Positions 38,523 through 51,142 of a stretch of 64,000 nucleotides of DNA are shown here, one piece after another. Both the position numbers and the translations under genes were made by a program. Position 1 is the stretch's first letter. Each line of letters starts with the position of its first letter. Source of the stretch: Ahniella sp. (GTDB lineage Bacteria; Pseudomonadota; Gammaproteobacteria; Xanthomonadales; Ahniellaceae); contig JADJRU010000051.1 in the NCBI GenBank assembly GCA_016712105.1, positions 186,001 to 250,000 of the forward strand. The letters run 5' to 3'. The notes beneath the pieces are model-generated. The model did not search any database and was not told where the DNA came from. It worked only from the letters and a program-made list of their open reading frames with translations.

Positions 38523-38759
38523 ATGAATGCCACAGAAATCCGTGATTTGATCCGCGCCGGAATGGCGGATGCCCTTGTCGAAGTGAACGGCGATGATGGT
38601 GTCCACTTCGAAGCGCGCGTGGTGTCGGCCCAATTTGCCGGCAAAGCCCTGCTGGCGCGCCATCGTATGGTCTATGCAACGCTCGGCGACCTGATGGGCG
38701 GCGCCATCCATGCACTGGCCCTCAAAACTTTGACGCCGGACGAACACCAGTCGTCCTGA
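38523..38759 (+). CDS. ibaG: BolA-family protein IbaG
   Basis: 78-aa BolA-like protein implicated in iron-sulfur and acid-stress physiology through monothiol glutaredoxins. The ATG at 38523 is chosen because MNATEIRDLIRAGMADALVE is the normal IbaG start. The domain shows the signature VHFEARVVSAQFAGKALLAR, with the conserved His in LARHRMVYATLGDLMG. It precedes murA by 25 nt, the same arrangement as ibaG-murA in E. coli. Confidence 0.92.
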   Translation: MNATEIRDLIRAGMADALVEVNGDDGVHFEARVVSAQFAGKALLARHRMVYATLGDLMGGAIHALALKTLTPDEHQSS

Positions 38760-38784
38760 GTCCCCGTAAGGAACGCAACAACCC

Positions 38785-40040
38785 ATGGCAAAGATTCTGA
38801 TTTCCGGTGGCGAGCCACTGAACGGTGAAGTGTGGATTTCCGGCGCCAAGAACGCCGTGCTGCCGATCCTCGCTGCCACCATGTTGGCCGACGAGCCCAT
38901 GTCGATCGGCAATGTTCCGCACTTGCACGACGTCACCACGACCATGGAGCTGCTTGGCCAGATGGGCGCCGAACTGGTCGTCGACGATCGCATGAAGATC
39001 CACGTCGATCCGCGCAAGACGAACCATTTTTTTGCGCCGTACGATCTGGTCAAGACCATGCGTGCGTCGATCCTGGTCCTCGGTCCGCTGGTGGCCAAAT
39101 ATGGTTCGGCCGATGTCTCGTTGCCGGGTGGCTGTGCCATCGGCTCGCGTCCGGTCGACCTGCACATCAAGGGCTTGCAGGCCTTGGGTGCCGAGGTGAC
39201 GGTCGAGGGCGGCTACATCAAGGCTCGTGCGAAGCGTTTGCGCGGCGCTCGGATTGTCATGGACCTCGTTACCGTGACCGGCACCGAAAACATCATGATG
39301 GCGGCGGCTTTGGCCTCCGGCACAACCGTGATCGAAAATGCCGCGCAGGAACCCGAGGTGGTGGACCTGGCGAACTGCCTGATTGCCATGGGCGCGAAGA
39401 TTGATGGCGCCGGGACCAACAAGATCATCATCGAAGGTGTCGAACGCCTCCATGGCACACACTATGAAGTGCTGCCCGATCGTATCGAGACCGGGACGTT
39501 CCTCGTGGCCGGTGCGATCACCGGTGGTCGTGTGCTCGCCAAGAAGACACGTGCCGACACGTTGGACGCCGTGCTCGGCAAACTCGAGGAAGCTGGTGCC
39601 CACATCAATGTCGGCCCAGACACCATTGAACTCGACATGCGCGGCAATCGCCCGAAGTCCGTGGATATCATCACGGCACCGTATCCGGCGTTTCCGACCG
39701 ACATGCAAGCGCAGTTCATGGCGCTCAACTGCATTGCCGAAGGAAGTTCGTGGTCACCGAGACGGTCTTCGAGAACCGCTTCATGCATGTTCAGGAACTG
39801 CGGCGCCTCGGGGCCGACATCAAGGTCGAAGGCAACACCGCGATCATCCGTGGCGTGAAGGAAATGACCGGTGCGCCGATCATGGCCACCGACTTGCGGG
39901 CTTCAGCCTGTCTCGTCATGCCGGCCTCGTTGCCCAAGGTGACACCACCGTCGATCGCGTTTATCACATCGATCGCGGTTATGAATGCATCGAGGAAAAA
40001 CTCAGCGGCCTGGGCGCCCGGATCCGGCGTTTGCCGGGCG
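38785..40040 (+). CDS. murA: UDP-N-acetylglucosamine 1-carboxyvinyltransferase MurA, two frameshifts, 3' end lost in corrupted sequence
   Basis: First committed enzyme of peptidoglycan synthesis. Residues 1-320 are clean (ISGGEPLNGEVWISGAKNAV; the PEP-binding Cys in LPGGCAIGSRPVDLHIKG, so predicted fosfomycin-sensitive). The frame slips near 39745 (then VVTETVFENRFMHVQELRRL in the next frame) and near 39920 (then GLVAQGDTTVDRVYHIDRGY in the third). The last recognisable residues are LSGLGARIRRLPG at about 40035, close to the normal C-terminus. The stop codon is not identifiable because corrupted sequence begins at once. Apart from the indels the enzyme looks complete. Confidence 0.92.
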
Positions 40041-42010
<1,970 letters not shown>

Positions 42011-42012
42011 TC

Positions 42013-42043
42013 TGGCCTTCCGCTCCCGTTTTGCGGGAGAAGG
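42013..42043. repeat. CTCCCG...CGGGAG palindromic repeat at edge of corrupted stretch
   Basis: GGCCTTCCGCTCCCG followed by TTTTGCGGGAGAAGG. The right arm matches the CGGGAGAAGG arms at 10411-10420 and 60051-60060. It marks the point where ordinary sequence resumes. Confidence 0.5.
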
Positions 42044-42056
42044 GATTCTGTCGGCG

Positions 42057-42425
42057 TCAGTTGAGGAACTTCAGTTCCCCGTTCATCTGCTCGGGATTGC
42101 CGATGTTGAGCTCGATCAGTCGCTTCAGCTGCACGAAGCTGTCGAGGTCGATGCGGTCCCACTTGAAGCCGATGGCGACATCGGACACATGGACGACCGT
42201 GGCTGCCATGCTGATGCGCGGGCCGTCGTCGACACGCAGTTCGATGCGGTGCGAAGCACCCGACTTGCTCTGCCACTCAGGTGGCCGTGCAATTAGCGCG
42301 CCTTTGAGCGACACGTCGAGTAACGCCGATTCCCACATCGCGGACGTGGAATACAGGCGTACCTTGCCTTCGAAGGCAAATCGCTGGAAGCGACGTCGAT
42401 TGTTCGGATTGGGCACTGCTGCCAT
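42057..42425 (-). CDS. PilZ domain protein
   Basis: 122-aa single-domain protein with the c-di-GMP binding pattern of PilZ: an Arg-rich N-terminal motif NNRRRFQRFAFEGKV (RxxxR) and the downstream D-x-S-x-x-G in LLDVSLKGALI. The ATG at 42425 is preferred; upstream residues (LRRMTYGIS) do not look like part of the domain. The rest of the barrel follows (ISMAATVVHVSDVAIGFKW), ending in a helix (FVQLKRLIELNIG). The likely role is a c-di-GMP effector or adaptor, target unknown. It stands between corrupted sequence and an MFS transporter, so operon context is not informative. Confidence 0.85.
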   Translation of the reverse strand: MAAVPNPNNRRRFQRFAFEGKVRLYSTSAMWESALLDVSLKGALIARPPEWQSKSGASHRIELRVDDGPRISMAATVVHVSDVAIGFKWDRIDLDSFVQLKRLIELNIGNPEQMNGELKFLN

Positions 42426-42522
42426 CGAGATCCCGTATGTCATTCGTCGGAGCAACTTCTGTGACGTAACCAGCAGACCGTTCGGAGCATAACCGACGAC
42501 GAAACGAAAAGTGAGAGGTGTT

Positions 42523-43785
42523 TCACGTTCTTACCGTGCCTTCGGTATCTGGCCTGATCAGCGGCACGGTCTGGTTTGCGACCCGATAAGCCAGCAGCAA
42601 CGCTGCCGCCAGGAATGCTGCGGACAGCAGGAATGCCGCGCCCGGCACATGCCAATGGGCGTCAGGATGGATCGAGGCTGCAAAAATCTGCGTGAACAAA
42701 CCCGGTCCGATCATTCCGGCCACGCCCATGACGCTGCTGAGCATGCCTTGAAGCTTGCCTTGATCCGTCGATTCCACGCGCCCGCTCATCAAGCCTTGCA
42801 TCGCCGGGCCGGCAAAACCCCAGATGGCCATGACCGGGATGGCAGCGAGGAACCAGGTGCCCTGGTTCGCCAGGCCATACAGCGCGAAGCCCAGTCCGCC
42901 AAACAGGAGCCCGAGCATCAGCGCATGACGCTCGCCGATGCGCGGGATCACGACTCGCACGAGGCCGCCCTGGACCGCTGCCGAACAGACGCCGACCATC
43001 ATCAAGGTCAGCCCGATCTCACTCGGACTCCATTGATAGCGGTAACCGGCATACAGCGCGAACGTCGCCGGCAGCACATAGTGCGCCAGGCTGTTCAGGA
43101 AATGGACGCCAGCCAGGCCCAGCAATCGGCCGTGGCCAGCAAGCCAGATCAGTCCGCCCACCGGGTTGGCGCGCGCCCACGAAAACCCGGCGCGTTTTTC
43201 CGGGGGCAGCGATTCCGGCAGCACGAACCAGCCATAACAGAAATTCGCCAGACTCAATCCGGCGGCGACCCAGAAGGGCAAATGCAGGTCGATCGCACCC
43301 AAGGTGCCGCCCACGGCTGGCCCCAGGACAAAGCCGATCCCGAACGCGGCCCCGATGCTGCCGAATGCCGCGGCCCGCTTTTCCGGCGGCGTGACATCGG
43401 CGATATAGGCACTTGCCGTGCTGACACTGGCGGCACAGATGCCGGACACCGCGCGGGCGATAAACAGCCACAGCAATGAACCGGACAATGCCATCAGGAC
43501 ATAGTCGAGGCCCAGACCCGCATTCGAAAAGAGGATGATCTTCCGGCGGCCAAAACGATCGGACAGGGCTCCCAGCAGCGGCGAGAACAGGAACTGCATG
43601 CTCGCCCACAACACCCCGGCGATGCCGTAGTAATGCGCGGCACTGACCGTGTCGCCACCCAGGAAGGACTTGAACAGGTCGGGCAGCACCGGAATGACCA
43701 CACCCAGGGCCAGCATGTCGAGTGCGACCGTGATGAGGACAAAACGAACGGCGGCGGGGCGGGCAGGGCTCACGTTGGAAGTCAT
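42523..43785 (-). CDS. MFS drug:H+ antiporter, TetA-like (TCR/Tet) family
   Basis: 420-aa, 12-helix exporter of the DHA1 tetracycline-efflux branch. The N-terminal motif ALDMLALGVVIPVLPDLF and motif A GALSDRFGRRKIILFSNAG match TetA-type proteins. Motif C appears in AAFGIGFVLGPAVGGTLGA. No tetR-type repressor is divergent from it, and chromosomal members of this branch are often not dedicated tetracycline pumps, so the substrate is open. It lies 46 nt downstream of the Ca/Na antiporter gene on the same strand; the two may be cotranscribed. Confidence 0.88.
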   Translation of the reverse strand: MTSNVSPARPAAVRFVLITVALDMLALGVVIPVLPDLFKSFLGGDTVSAAHYYGIAGVLWASMQFLFSPLLGALSDRFGRRKIILFSNAGLGLDYVLMALSGSLLWLFIARAVSGICAASVSTASAYIADVTPPEKRAAAFGSIGAAFGIGFVLGPAVGGTLGAIDLHLPFWVAAGLSLANFCYGWFVLPESLPPEKRAGFSWARANPVGGLIWLAGHGRLLGLAGVHFLNSLAHYVLPATFALYAGYRYQWSPSEIGLTLMMVGVCSAAVQGGLVRVVIPRIGERHALMLGLLFGGLGFALYGLANQGTWFLAAIPVMAIWGFAGPAMQGLMSGRVESTDQGKLQGMLSSVMGVAGMIGPGLFTQIFAASIHPDAHWHVPGAAFLLSAAFLAAALLLAYRVANQTVPLIRPDTEGTVRT

Positions 43786-43831
43786 GAGCGGACAGTTGCC
43801 CGGCGCGCGCGAGGTTGATATTGCACGAGAC

Positions 43832-44782
43832 TCAGCGCGCCACGATGAACTGGAAGATCACCACACCGAGGAATGCGCCAAGCAGGATGCCGCCCTCGCG
43901 CCGCGACACGACCGCGTCCCCGCGCAACATCGGATAAAACGCCAGGCAGAACGCAATCAGCACCGGCAGTTCGATGTAGACCAGCGAGTGCGCCATCGGC
44001 ACCGGCTTGATCACGGCCATCAATCCGAGGACCAGCAACAGGTTGATGGCGCTCGACGATACGGCGCTGCCGACGACCACATTGCCATGGCCGCGGGCGG
44101 CCGACACGATCGCTGCCGTCAATTCCGGAATGGCGCTGCCGATCGCCAGGATCGTCAGGCCGAACAACAGCTCGCTCATGCCCAAGGCTTCGGCGAGCGA
44201 CATGCCCTTGTCGACCGTCAAGTGCGCACCAAAGCCGATAAAACCGAGGCCCAGCGCGACCCGGACCAGATTCCGCGACACTTCCAGTTGAGTGTTGCCG
44301 ACGTACGCCATTTCCTTGCGCACGCCTTCATTTTCCTGAGCCGACGAGCGCTTGATCGCCCAGCCGAACAACACCACGGCGAGCAGCAGCACTGCGCCAT
44401 CCCAGTAGCCGATCGTGCCGTTGTGGCTCATCAGCATCAGCGCAATGGCCGCACCAGCCACCATCGGCAGCGCTACCAGCAGGAAGCGGAATCCGACACT
44501 CAGGGGCTTCACGAGCGCCGCAACACCGATGATCAAACCGAAGTTGGCGATGGAACTGCCGATCACCGTGCCCAGCGCGAGGTCGTAATGGCCCTTGAAC
44601 AGTGCCGCGAGCGCGATCGCCACTTCCGAGACGGATGCCCCGACCACGACCATGGCCAACCCGGCCGCATAACCGCCAGCACCCCGACTCTGCGCCAGGC
44701 CGGAGGTGCCTTTCAGCAGCGAATCCGAGCCGAGCGTGACCAGCATCAGTCCGCCCACAAAAAGGCCAATTAGTTCAATCAT
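43832..44782 (-). CDS. CaCA-family calcium/sodium antiporter (YrbG-like)
   Basis: 316-aa cation antiporter with the two inverted alpha-repeats of the CaCA superfamily. Repeat one carries GASVSEVAIALAALFKG and GTVIGSSIANFGLIIG; repeat two carries AIGSAIPELTAAIVSAARG and GSAVSSSAINLLLVLG. These contain the acidic ion-binding Glu residues. About ten transmembrane helices are evident, with a charged central loop (KRSSAQENEGVRKEM). The length agrees with E. coli YrbG (325 aa). Upstream gene is the fragmented secreted protein, separated by a stem-loop. Confidence 0.92.
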   Translation of the reverse strand: MIELIGLFVGGLMLVTLGSDSLLKGTSGLAQSRGAGGYAAGLAMVVVGASVSEVAIALAALFKGHYDLALGTVIGSSIANFGLIIGVAALVKPLSVGFRFLLVALPMVAGAAIALMLMSHNGTIGYWDGAVLLLAVVLFGWAIKRSSAQENEGVRKEMAYVGNTQLEVSRNLVRVALGLGFIGFGAHLTVDKGMSLAEALGMSELLFGLTILAIGSAIPELTAAIVSAARGHGNVVVGSAVSSSAINLLLVLGLMAVIKPVPMAHSLVYIELPVLIAFCLAFYPMLRGDAVVSRREGGILLGAFLGVVIFQFIVAR

Positions 44783-44922
44783 GTGCCAGCATCCATCGTC
44801 TCACCGGGTTGAGGATAGCGAGCCGGGAGGGTGGCCGTCACCCGGCACCGATCCGGGGGATGCACGGCCAGCGGCAAAACTTGGCAAAACTGAGTCGGCG
44901 CGGTGGGCGTGAATGGATCGGA

Positions 44923-44952
44923 CCCTTGCTGCGGCTCATGCCGCAGCAAGGG
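44923..44952 (-). terminator. 13-bp stem-loop after the secreted-protein gene
   Basis: Perfect arms CCCTTGCTGCGGC / GCCGCAGCAAGGG with a 4-base loop, 16 nt past the stop of the minus-strand gene at 44969. There is no T-tract, so it may be an atypical terminator or mRNA 3'-end stabiliser. Confidence 0.55.
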
Positions 44953-44968
44953 TTGCCTGAATCGGCTC

Positions 44969-46618
44969 CTATTCAAAGCCGTCCTGGAATATCAGGCTGA
45001 CTGCGACCGGAGCGACATAAATACCGCCCCAGCCAACCGTTGTATCCGGATCCATCGGGTCCACGTACAGCATGCCCAGGTTGACCGCGACGCGACCGTT
45101 CCGGAAACCTTCACGCTCGATGCCGACTGAGCTGATCAAGGAACCAGCCGGTGCCATCGGGTCGATAGCAGTGCCGGACGTCACGTTGACTTGGGCAATG
45201 GTCTGGAGCTGCAGCTGGAACGACAGGCCTTCTCGCAAGAATAGGCCATCGAGGCCGTTTCTTTGCGCCTTGAAAGCGACAAAGGCGGATCCGTTCGCGA
45301 TCGGGGACAACGCGGCGAAGGCAGAAGACCGCCAGCGCGCCAACTCAGTGCCTGGTTCGTCGCCGCCACCGACGCCGGGTGGACGACCCGAAAATCCCCA
45401 GAACACAAAGTCTTCGATGCCTTCGGCTCCGGTACGGGCCACGCGCGTGGTGACGCCAGTTGCTGCGTCGTGCACGAAGATGCCCTGATTGACCGGAATG
45501 TTCACGACCAGCCCGGTCGGGTGCAGCTGGTTGCAGTAGGCCACGATGTCCGGATTGCCGTCGGTTGGACAAAGCAAGGTCTTCTGGAATGTCTGGGTTC
45601 CCCAACTGGCCCAGAAAGACACTTTGCCGCCGTCACTCGAGACAGACAGGCCTTCGCCGAAAGCGCGGAATCCTGTGCCTGGATCTTCGCCTGGAACCTG
45701 TCCACCAATCTCAACCAAGGTCTGGAGCGTCGGCGTGACTGCTATCGGTGCGCGATAGATGCCGCCAAGGGTAGGGGGCCTCCTCGATGTCCAATCCGGT
45801 AAAGAACACGAACCCATTGGCGCCACTCGGGGGCGCGGTGGATCCGAATTTTGTCGTGCCGCCACTTGGCTGATTGGGAATCAGCATGTTGGAGTTGGCG
45901 ATCAACCCCGTATACGGAGTTGGGCCGGACGCAACCACATCCCGGAAGTAGATGCCGGTCCGTCCCAGTCCGTCAACGGGATCGGTGTAGTTGCCCTTGT
46001 AGACGATGTAGCGATTGTTGATCACTGCGGGTGAACCAGGAAACTGATCGAACCGCGTGCCCACCTGTGCGCCCGGCACGGAGAACCAAGGAAAACTAAG
46101 GGTTACCTGATCCACCTCCACCGCGCTGCCAAGCAAACTGGCACCAGTGACCGGAACCCCATCGGAAATGCATAGATTCCGGAGGTGCCGACGCGGGTTT
46201 CAGTCGCGCCCAGCATGTAAGTCCAGACCGGCTGATGTTGTCCGCGTGTGGCGATCAGGTTGATGTGGCATCAATTCGCGGCGTCGAGGGGAACTCGGTG
46301 AATGGCGCCGGAAGGCCGCTGTACAGGGTGTTGTTCGGAGCAGGGACAACATCGCCCCGAATAAGGAGCTTGATCAGCGCAGCCGGCGCGGTTGTGTCGC
46401 GCTGGTAGACGCCGTCAACCTGTCCGCCGCCTGAGCCTGTGCTGCTGCGCGCGCGAAAGACCAGAACGCCGGCGTCGTTGATGGCGGGCTGGTTATAACT
46501 TCGGAATGTAGCCGTGGGGTTGCCGCCGGGTGCTACATCGGCATTGTTTGCGGCGGTTGTCCAGGCAGGCAGATGGTGCGGCGAAAAGCCGCGATGGGGT
46601 GGGGGCTGGAATGTGCAT
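44969..46618 (-). CDS. secreted protein with C-terminal ...IFQDGFE tail, fragmented by at least three frameshifts
   Basis: Pieces on the minus strand read as one exported protein of about 550 residues. The N-terminal piece (about 46580-46258) includes PAINDAGVLVFRARSS. Then come a short piece with RGQHQPVWTYMLGATETRVG, a piece from about 46160 (SDGVPVTGASLLGSAVEV, TGIYFRDVVASGP), and from about 45770 GGIYRAPIAVTPTLQTLVE to the end IFQDGFE at 44969. Suspected indels lie near 46255, 46170 and 45770. The repeated blocks (GIYxRDxxA..., PAINDAG, VFRAR/VSFWAS) suggest a propeller-like repeat domain. The ATG at 46618 has AGAGAGG upstream, but the following signal-peptide region looks damaged. The short DGFE tail is common on exported proteins of this bacterial group. 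Function unknown. Confidence 0.65.
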
Positions 46619-46968
46619 ACGTAACCTCTCTGGCTGATGTGGCGAAGACTGCGGAAAACCACGTTTCATAAGGGTTTCATGCAATTTAGATAATTCTAAT
46701 ATAATAAAGCGGCGGCGTCGATCCCACGGGATAGGGATCGCCGCGAGGGCGGGCCGTTGTGTGAGCCGAATGGCTAATATAATGCCTGCCGGTGGCCTAT
46801 GTCCGACGTCATACGGGCTGCGGCGGTTGGCGCGCGCAGGCATCTGCCGCTGAACAGTGGCGGGGTTGGTTGACCTATCCGCGGGCGGCGCATCCGGAGG
46901 TGGCGGCTAGAATCAGGCGACCGACTTGATCGGGTCTCATGCCGGATAGTGCGTTTGGCCAATCGATA
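46619..46968. promoter_or_regulatory. intergenic region with AT-rich promoter-like segment
   Basis: 350 bases between codA and the secreted-protein gene. 46681-46710 and 46776-46792 are strikingly AT-rich for this genome (TAGATAATTCTAATATAATA and GGCTAATATAATGCC), sharing the direct repeat CTAATATAAT. They probably include the promoter of the secreted-protein gene on the minus strand. No further gene was seen. Confidence 0.4.
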
Positions 46969-48216
46969 TCACGATGCAAACGCCAGATCGGGGTCGTCCG
47001 GTGTAGCGACTTGCTCACACAGGATTTGCCCACGCCTCAAAACCTGCAGGCGCGGTGCGCGCAGCCGGATGGCATGGAACACATCGGGCGCATCGAGAAT
47101 GATCAGGTTTGCAGGGTTGCCCGCCTGGATCCCGTAGTCGCGGTGACCGAGGATCCGTGCGGGCGCTTCGGTAATTGAAGCGTAGGCTTGTCGAATGGCG
47201 GCCTGAGACGTCATCTGTCCCACATGGATGCCCATATGTGCGACATCCAGCATGTCCGCATTGCCGAACGAATACCAAGGGTCCAGAACACAGTCCTGGC
47301 CAAACGCGACGTCGACACCGGCAGCGAGGAGCTCTGGCACGCGCGTCATGCCGCGACGTTTCGGATACGTGTCGTGGCGACCCTGCAGCGTGATGTTGAT
47401 CAGCGGATTGGCGATCGCGGCGAGGCGTGCTTCGGCCATCAGCGGCAGGAGTTTCGAGACGTAATAGTTGTCCATCGAGTGCATGGACGTGAGGTGTGAA
47501 CCGGCCACACGACCTTGCAGGCCGAAGCGGATGGTTTCGGCGGCGAGGGTTTCGACATGCCGGCTCATCGGGTCGTCGGTTTCGTCGCAATGCAGGTCGA
47601 CGCGCAGTCCGCGTTCGGCGGCAATCTCAAGCAAGCGCGTCACGGAGCGGGCACCTTCGGCCATCGTCCGTTCGAAATGGGGAATACCGCCCACCACGTC
47701 GACCCCAAGATCGAGTGCCCGCAGCAGGTTTTGTTCGCCGGCCGGGTTGCGATACAGGCCATCCTGCGGGAATGCCACCAGTTGCAGGTCAATGAACGGC
47801 GCGACCTTGCGGCGGACTTCGATCAGCGCTTCGACACCGAGCAGGCGGTCATCCGAAGTGTCGACATGGGAGCGGATGGCGAGCAAACCCTGGCGCGCTG
47901 CCAGTCGGCAATAACGCAGTGCGCGTTCGATGATGGCGTCCTGCGTGAGTGTGGGCTTGAGTTCCGCCCACAAGGCGATGCCCTCCAGCAGAATGCCACT
48001 TTCGTTCACGCGCGGCTGGCCATAGGTCAGCGCTGAATCCAGATGGAAGTGGGCGTCGACAAACGGCGGCGACACCAGACGCCCCGTGGCATCGATCTCG
48101 CGTGTGGCCGTCGCCTCGATGTGTGGAGCAATGGCGACGATTCGGCCTTCAAGTACGCCGATGTCCAAGCCACAACGGCCGTCGGGCAGGTTGCCCTGGC
48201 GGATGATCAGATCCAT
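46969..48216 (-). CDS. codA: cytosine deaminase-like amidohydrolase (CodA family)
   Basis: Zinc/iron amidohydrolase that in CodA converts cytosine to uracil. The ATG at 48216 gives 415 aa. Motifs follow E. coli CodA closely: VDAHFHLDSALTYG (HxH metal pair, about residue 57), RSHVDTSDD, DLHCDETDDPMSRH, GSHLTSMHSM, INITLQGRHDTYPKRRGMTR, and FGQDCVLDPWYSFGNADMLD. The metal Asp is present in GQDC. The next position, Asp314 in E. coli CodA (GHDD), is Cys here, so substrate preference may differ. It is divergent from mmsA and next to the PreTA pyrimidine pathway, where uracil would be consumed. Confidence 0.85.
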   Translation of the reverse strand: MDLIIRQGNLPDGRCGLDIGVLEGRIVAIAPHIEATATREIDATGRLVSPPFVDAHFHLDSALTYGQPRVNESGILLEGIALWAELKPTLTQDAIIERALRYCRLAARQGLLAIRSHVDTSDDRLLGVEALIEVRRKVAPFIDLQLVAFPQDGLYRNPAGEQNLLRALDLGVDVVGGIPHFERTMAEGARSVTRLLEIAAERGLRVDLHCDETDDPMSRHVETLAAETIRFGLQGRVAGSHLTSMHSMDNYYVSKLLPLMAEARLAAIANPLINITLQGRHDTYPKRRGMTRVPELLAAGVDVAFGQDCVLDPWYSFGNADMLDVAHMGIHVGQMTSQAAIRQAYASITEAPARILGHRDYGIQAGNPANLIILDAPDVFHAIRLRAPRLQVLRRGQILCEQVATPDDPDLAFAS

Positions 48217-48327
48217 GTCCACACTCCAAAAACGCCCGAATGACCCGATTATGGCGGTTGGTGGCTCGTCCGCCAGCCGCGTCGGTGGTAAAAACACAGG
48301 TCAATCGACCCGGTTCGCGAATCCATC

Positions 48328-49836
<1,509 letters not shown>

Positions 49837-49868
49837 TTCGTTGTAAGTGAATCCTGGAGAAACAGGCC

Positions 49869-51128
49869 ATGAATGCCCAGCTCAAACCACAACTCACCGC
49901 CGACCTGAAAATCAACGGCAAGCGTCTTTGGGATTCGTTGATGGAGATGGCGAAGATCGGCGCCACGGAAAAAGGCGGTGTCTGCCGTCTGGCCCTGACT
50001 GATCTTGACCGTGATGGCCGTGACTTGTTCGTGCGCTGGGCGAAGGAAGCAGGCTGCACGATCAGTGTCGACCAGATGGGTAATGTGTTTGCGCGCCGTG
50101 CCGGCCGCGACAACAGTCTGACGCCGGTTGTCACCGGTTCACACGCCGATTCACAACCCACGGGCGGCAAGTTCGATGGCATCTACGGCGTGTTGGGTGG
50201 CCTCGAAGTGATCCGCTCGCTGAACGACCACGGCATCGAAACCGATCGCCCGCTCGAAGTGGTGATCTGGACGAACGAAGAAGGCTCGCGGTTTGCGCCG
50301 GCAATGGTGTCATCCGGGGTGTTCGCTGGCGTGTTCACGCTCGAATACGGCCTGTCGCGGGCTGATGTCGACGGCAAAACGATGGGCGAAGAACTCGCCC
50401 GCATCGGATATGCCGGTGACCAGCCGGTTGGCAAACCCATCCATGCCGCGTTCGAACTGCACATCGAGCAGGGCCCGATCCTCGAAGTCGAGGGCAAGAC
50501 CATCGGTGTGGTCACGCATGCCCAAGGCCAGCGTTGGTACGAAGTCGTGTTCACCGGTCAGGAATCCCATGCCGGCCCGACCCCCATGCCACGCCGTCGC
50601 GACGCCTTGCTTGGCGCAGCGAGAGTGATCGACCTGGTCAATCGCATCGGCCTCGAACATGCACCCTACGCCTGCGCCACGGTCGGCATGATCCAGAATT
50701 TCCCCAACTCGCGGAATGTCATCCCGGGTCGCGTGTTCTTCACGATCGATATCCGTCATCCGGAAGACGCCGTACTCGCTGAAATGGACCGAAAAGTCCG
50801 GGAAGGCGTTGCGCGCATCGCTGAAGAGACAAAGGTCGAAGTGACCAAACTAGACCAGATCTTCTACTACGCACCAATAGCGTTCGATGAAGCCTGTGTC
50901 GCGTCCGTTCGCGCGGGTGCCGAACGCTTCGGATACTCCCATCGCAACATCGTCTCCGGTGCTGGTCACGACGCCTGCTATTTGTCCAAGGTGGCACCGA
51001 CGGCCATGGTGTTTGTGCCCTGTATCGGCGGCATCAGCCACAACGAAATCGAAGATGCCACGCCGGAGTGGATCGAAGCCGGTGGCAATGTGTTGCTGCA
51101 CGCGATGTTGGGGCGATCCGGGCGCTGA
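49869..51128 (+). CDS. Zn-dependent N-carbamoyl amidohydrolase (beta-ureidopropionase type)
   Basis: M20/HyuC-type hydrolase expected to cleave N-carbamoyl-beta-alanine to beta-alanine, CO2 and ammonia. The 419-aa protein has the metal-binding blocks GSHADSQPTGGKFDGIYG, TNEEGSRFAPAM, FELHIEQGPILE and the family signatures GQESHAGPTPMPRRRDAL and SGAGHDACYL, with the C-terminal GGISHNEIEDATPEWIEAG. The SQPTGGKFDG variant and neighbouring preTA favour ureidopropionase over allantoate amidohydrolase, although allantoin genes also occur in the window. It lies 32 nt after mmsA; the first Sel1-like gene starts 14 nt after its stop. Confidence 0.9.
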   Translation: MNAQLKPQLTADLKINGKRLWDSLMEMAKIGATEKGGVCRLALTDLDRDGRDLFVRWAKEAGCTISVDQMGNVFARRAGRDNSLTPVVTGSHADSQPTGGKFDGIYGVLGGLEVIRSLNDHGIETDRPLEVVIWTNEEGSRFAPAMVSSGVFAGVFTLEYGLSRADVDGKTMGEELARIGYAGDQPVGKPIHAAFELHIEQGPILEVEGKTIGVVTHAQGQRWYEVVFTGQESHAGPTPMPRRRDALLGAARVIDLVNRIGLEHAPYACATVGMIQNFPNSRNVIPGRVFFTIDIRHPEDAVLAEMDRKVREGVARIAEETKVEVTKLDQIFYYAPIAFDEACVASVRAGAERFGYSHRNIVSGAGHDACYLSKVAPTAMVFVPCIGGISHNEIEDATPEWIEAGGNVLLHAMLGRSGR

Positions 51129-51142
51129 AGGTGAGAGCCTGA

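Noticed and set aside
42523..43785. Acquired tetracycline-resistance determinant
   Set aside because: The protein is TetA-like but has host-like base composition, no TetR neighbour and no mobile-element signs; chromosomal DHA1 members of this type are common.
44923..44952. Stem-loop considered as an attachment site or riboswitch
   Set aside because: It is a simple 13-bp perfect hairpin just after a stop codon with no flanking mobile gene; a 3'-end role is the simpler reading.
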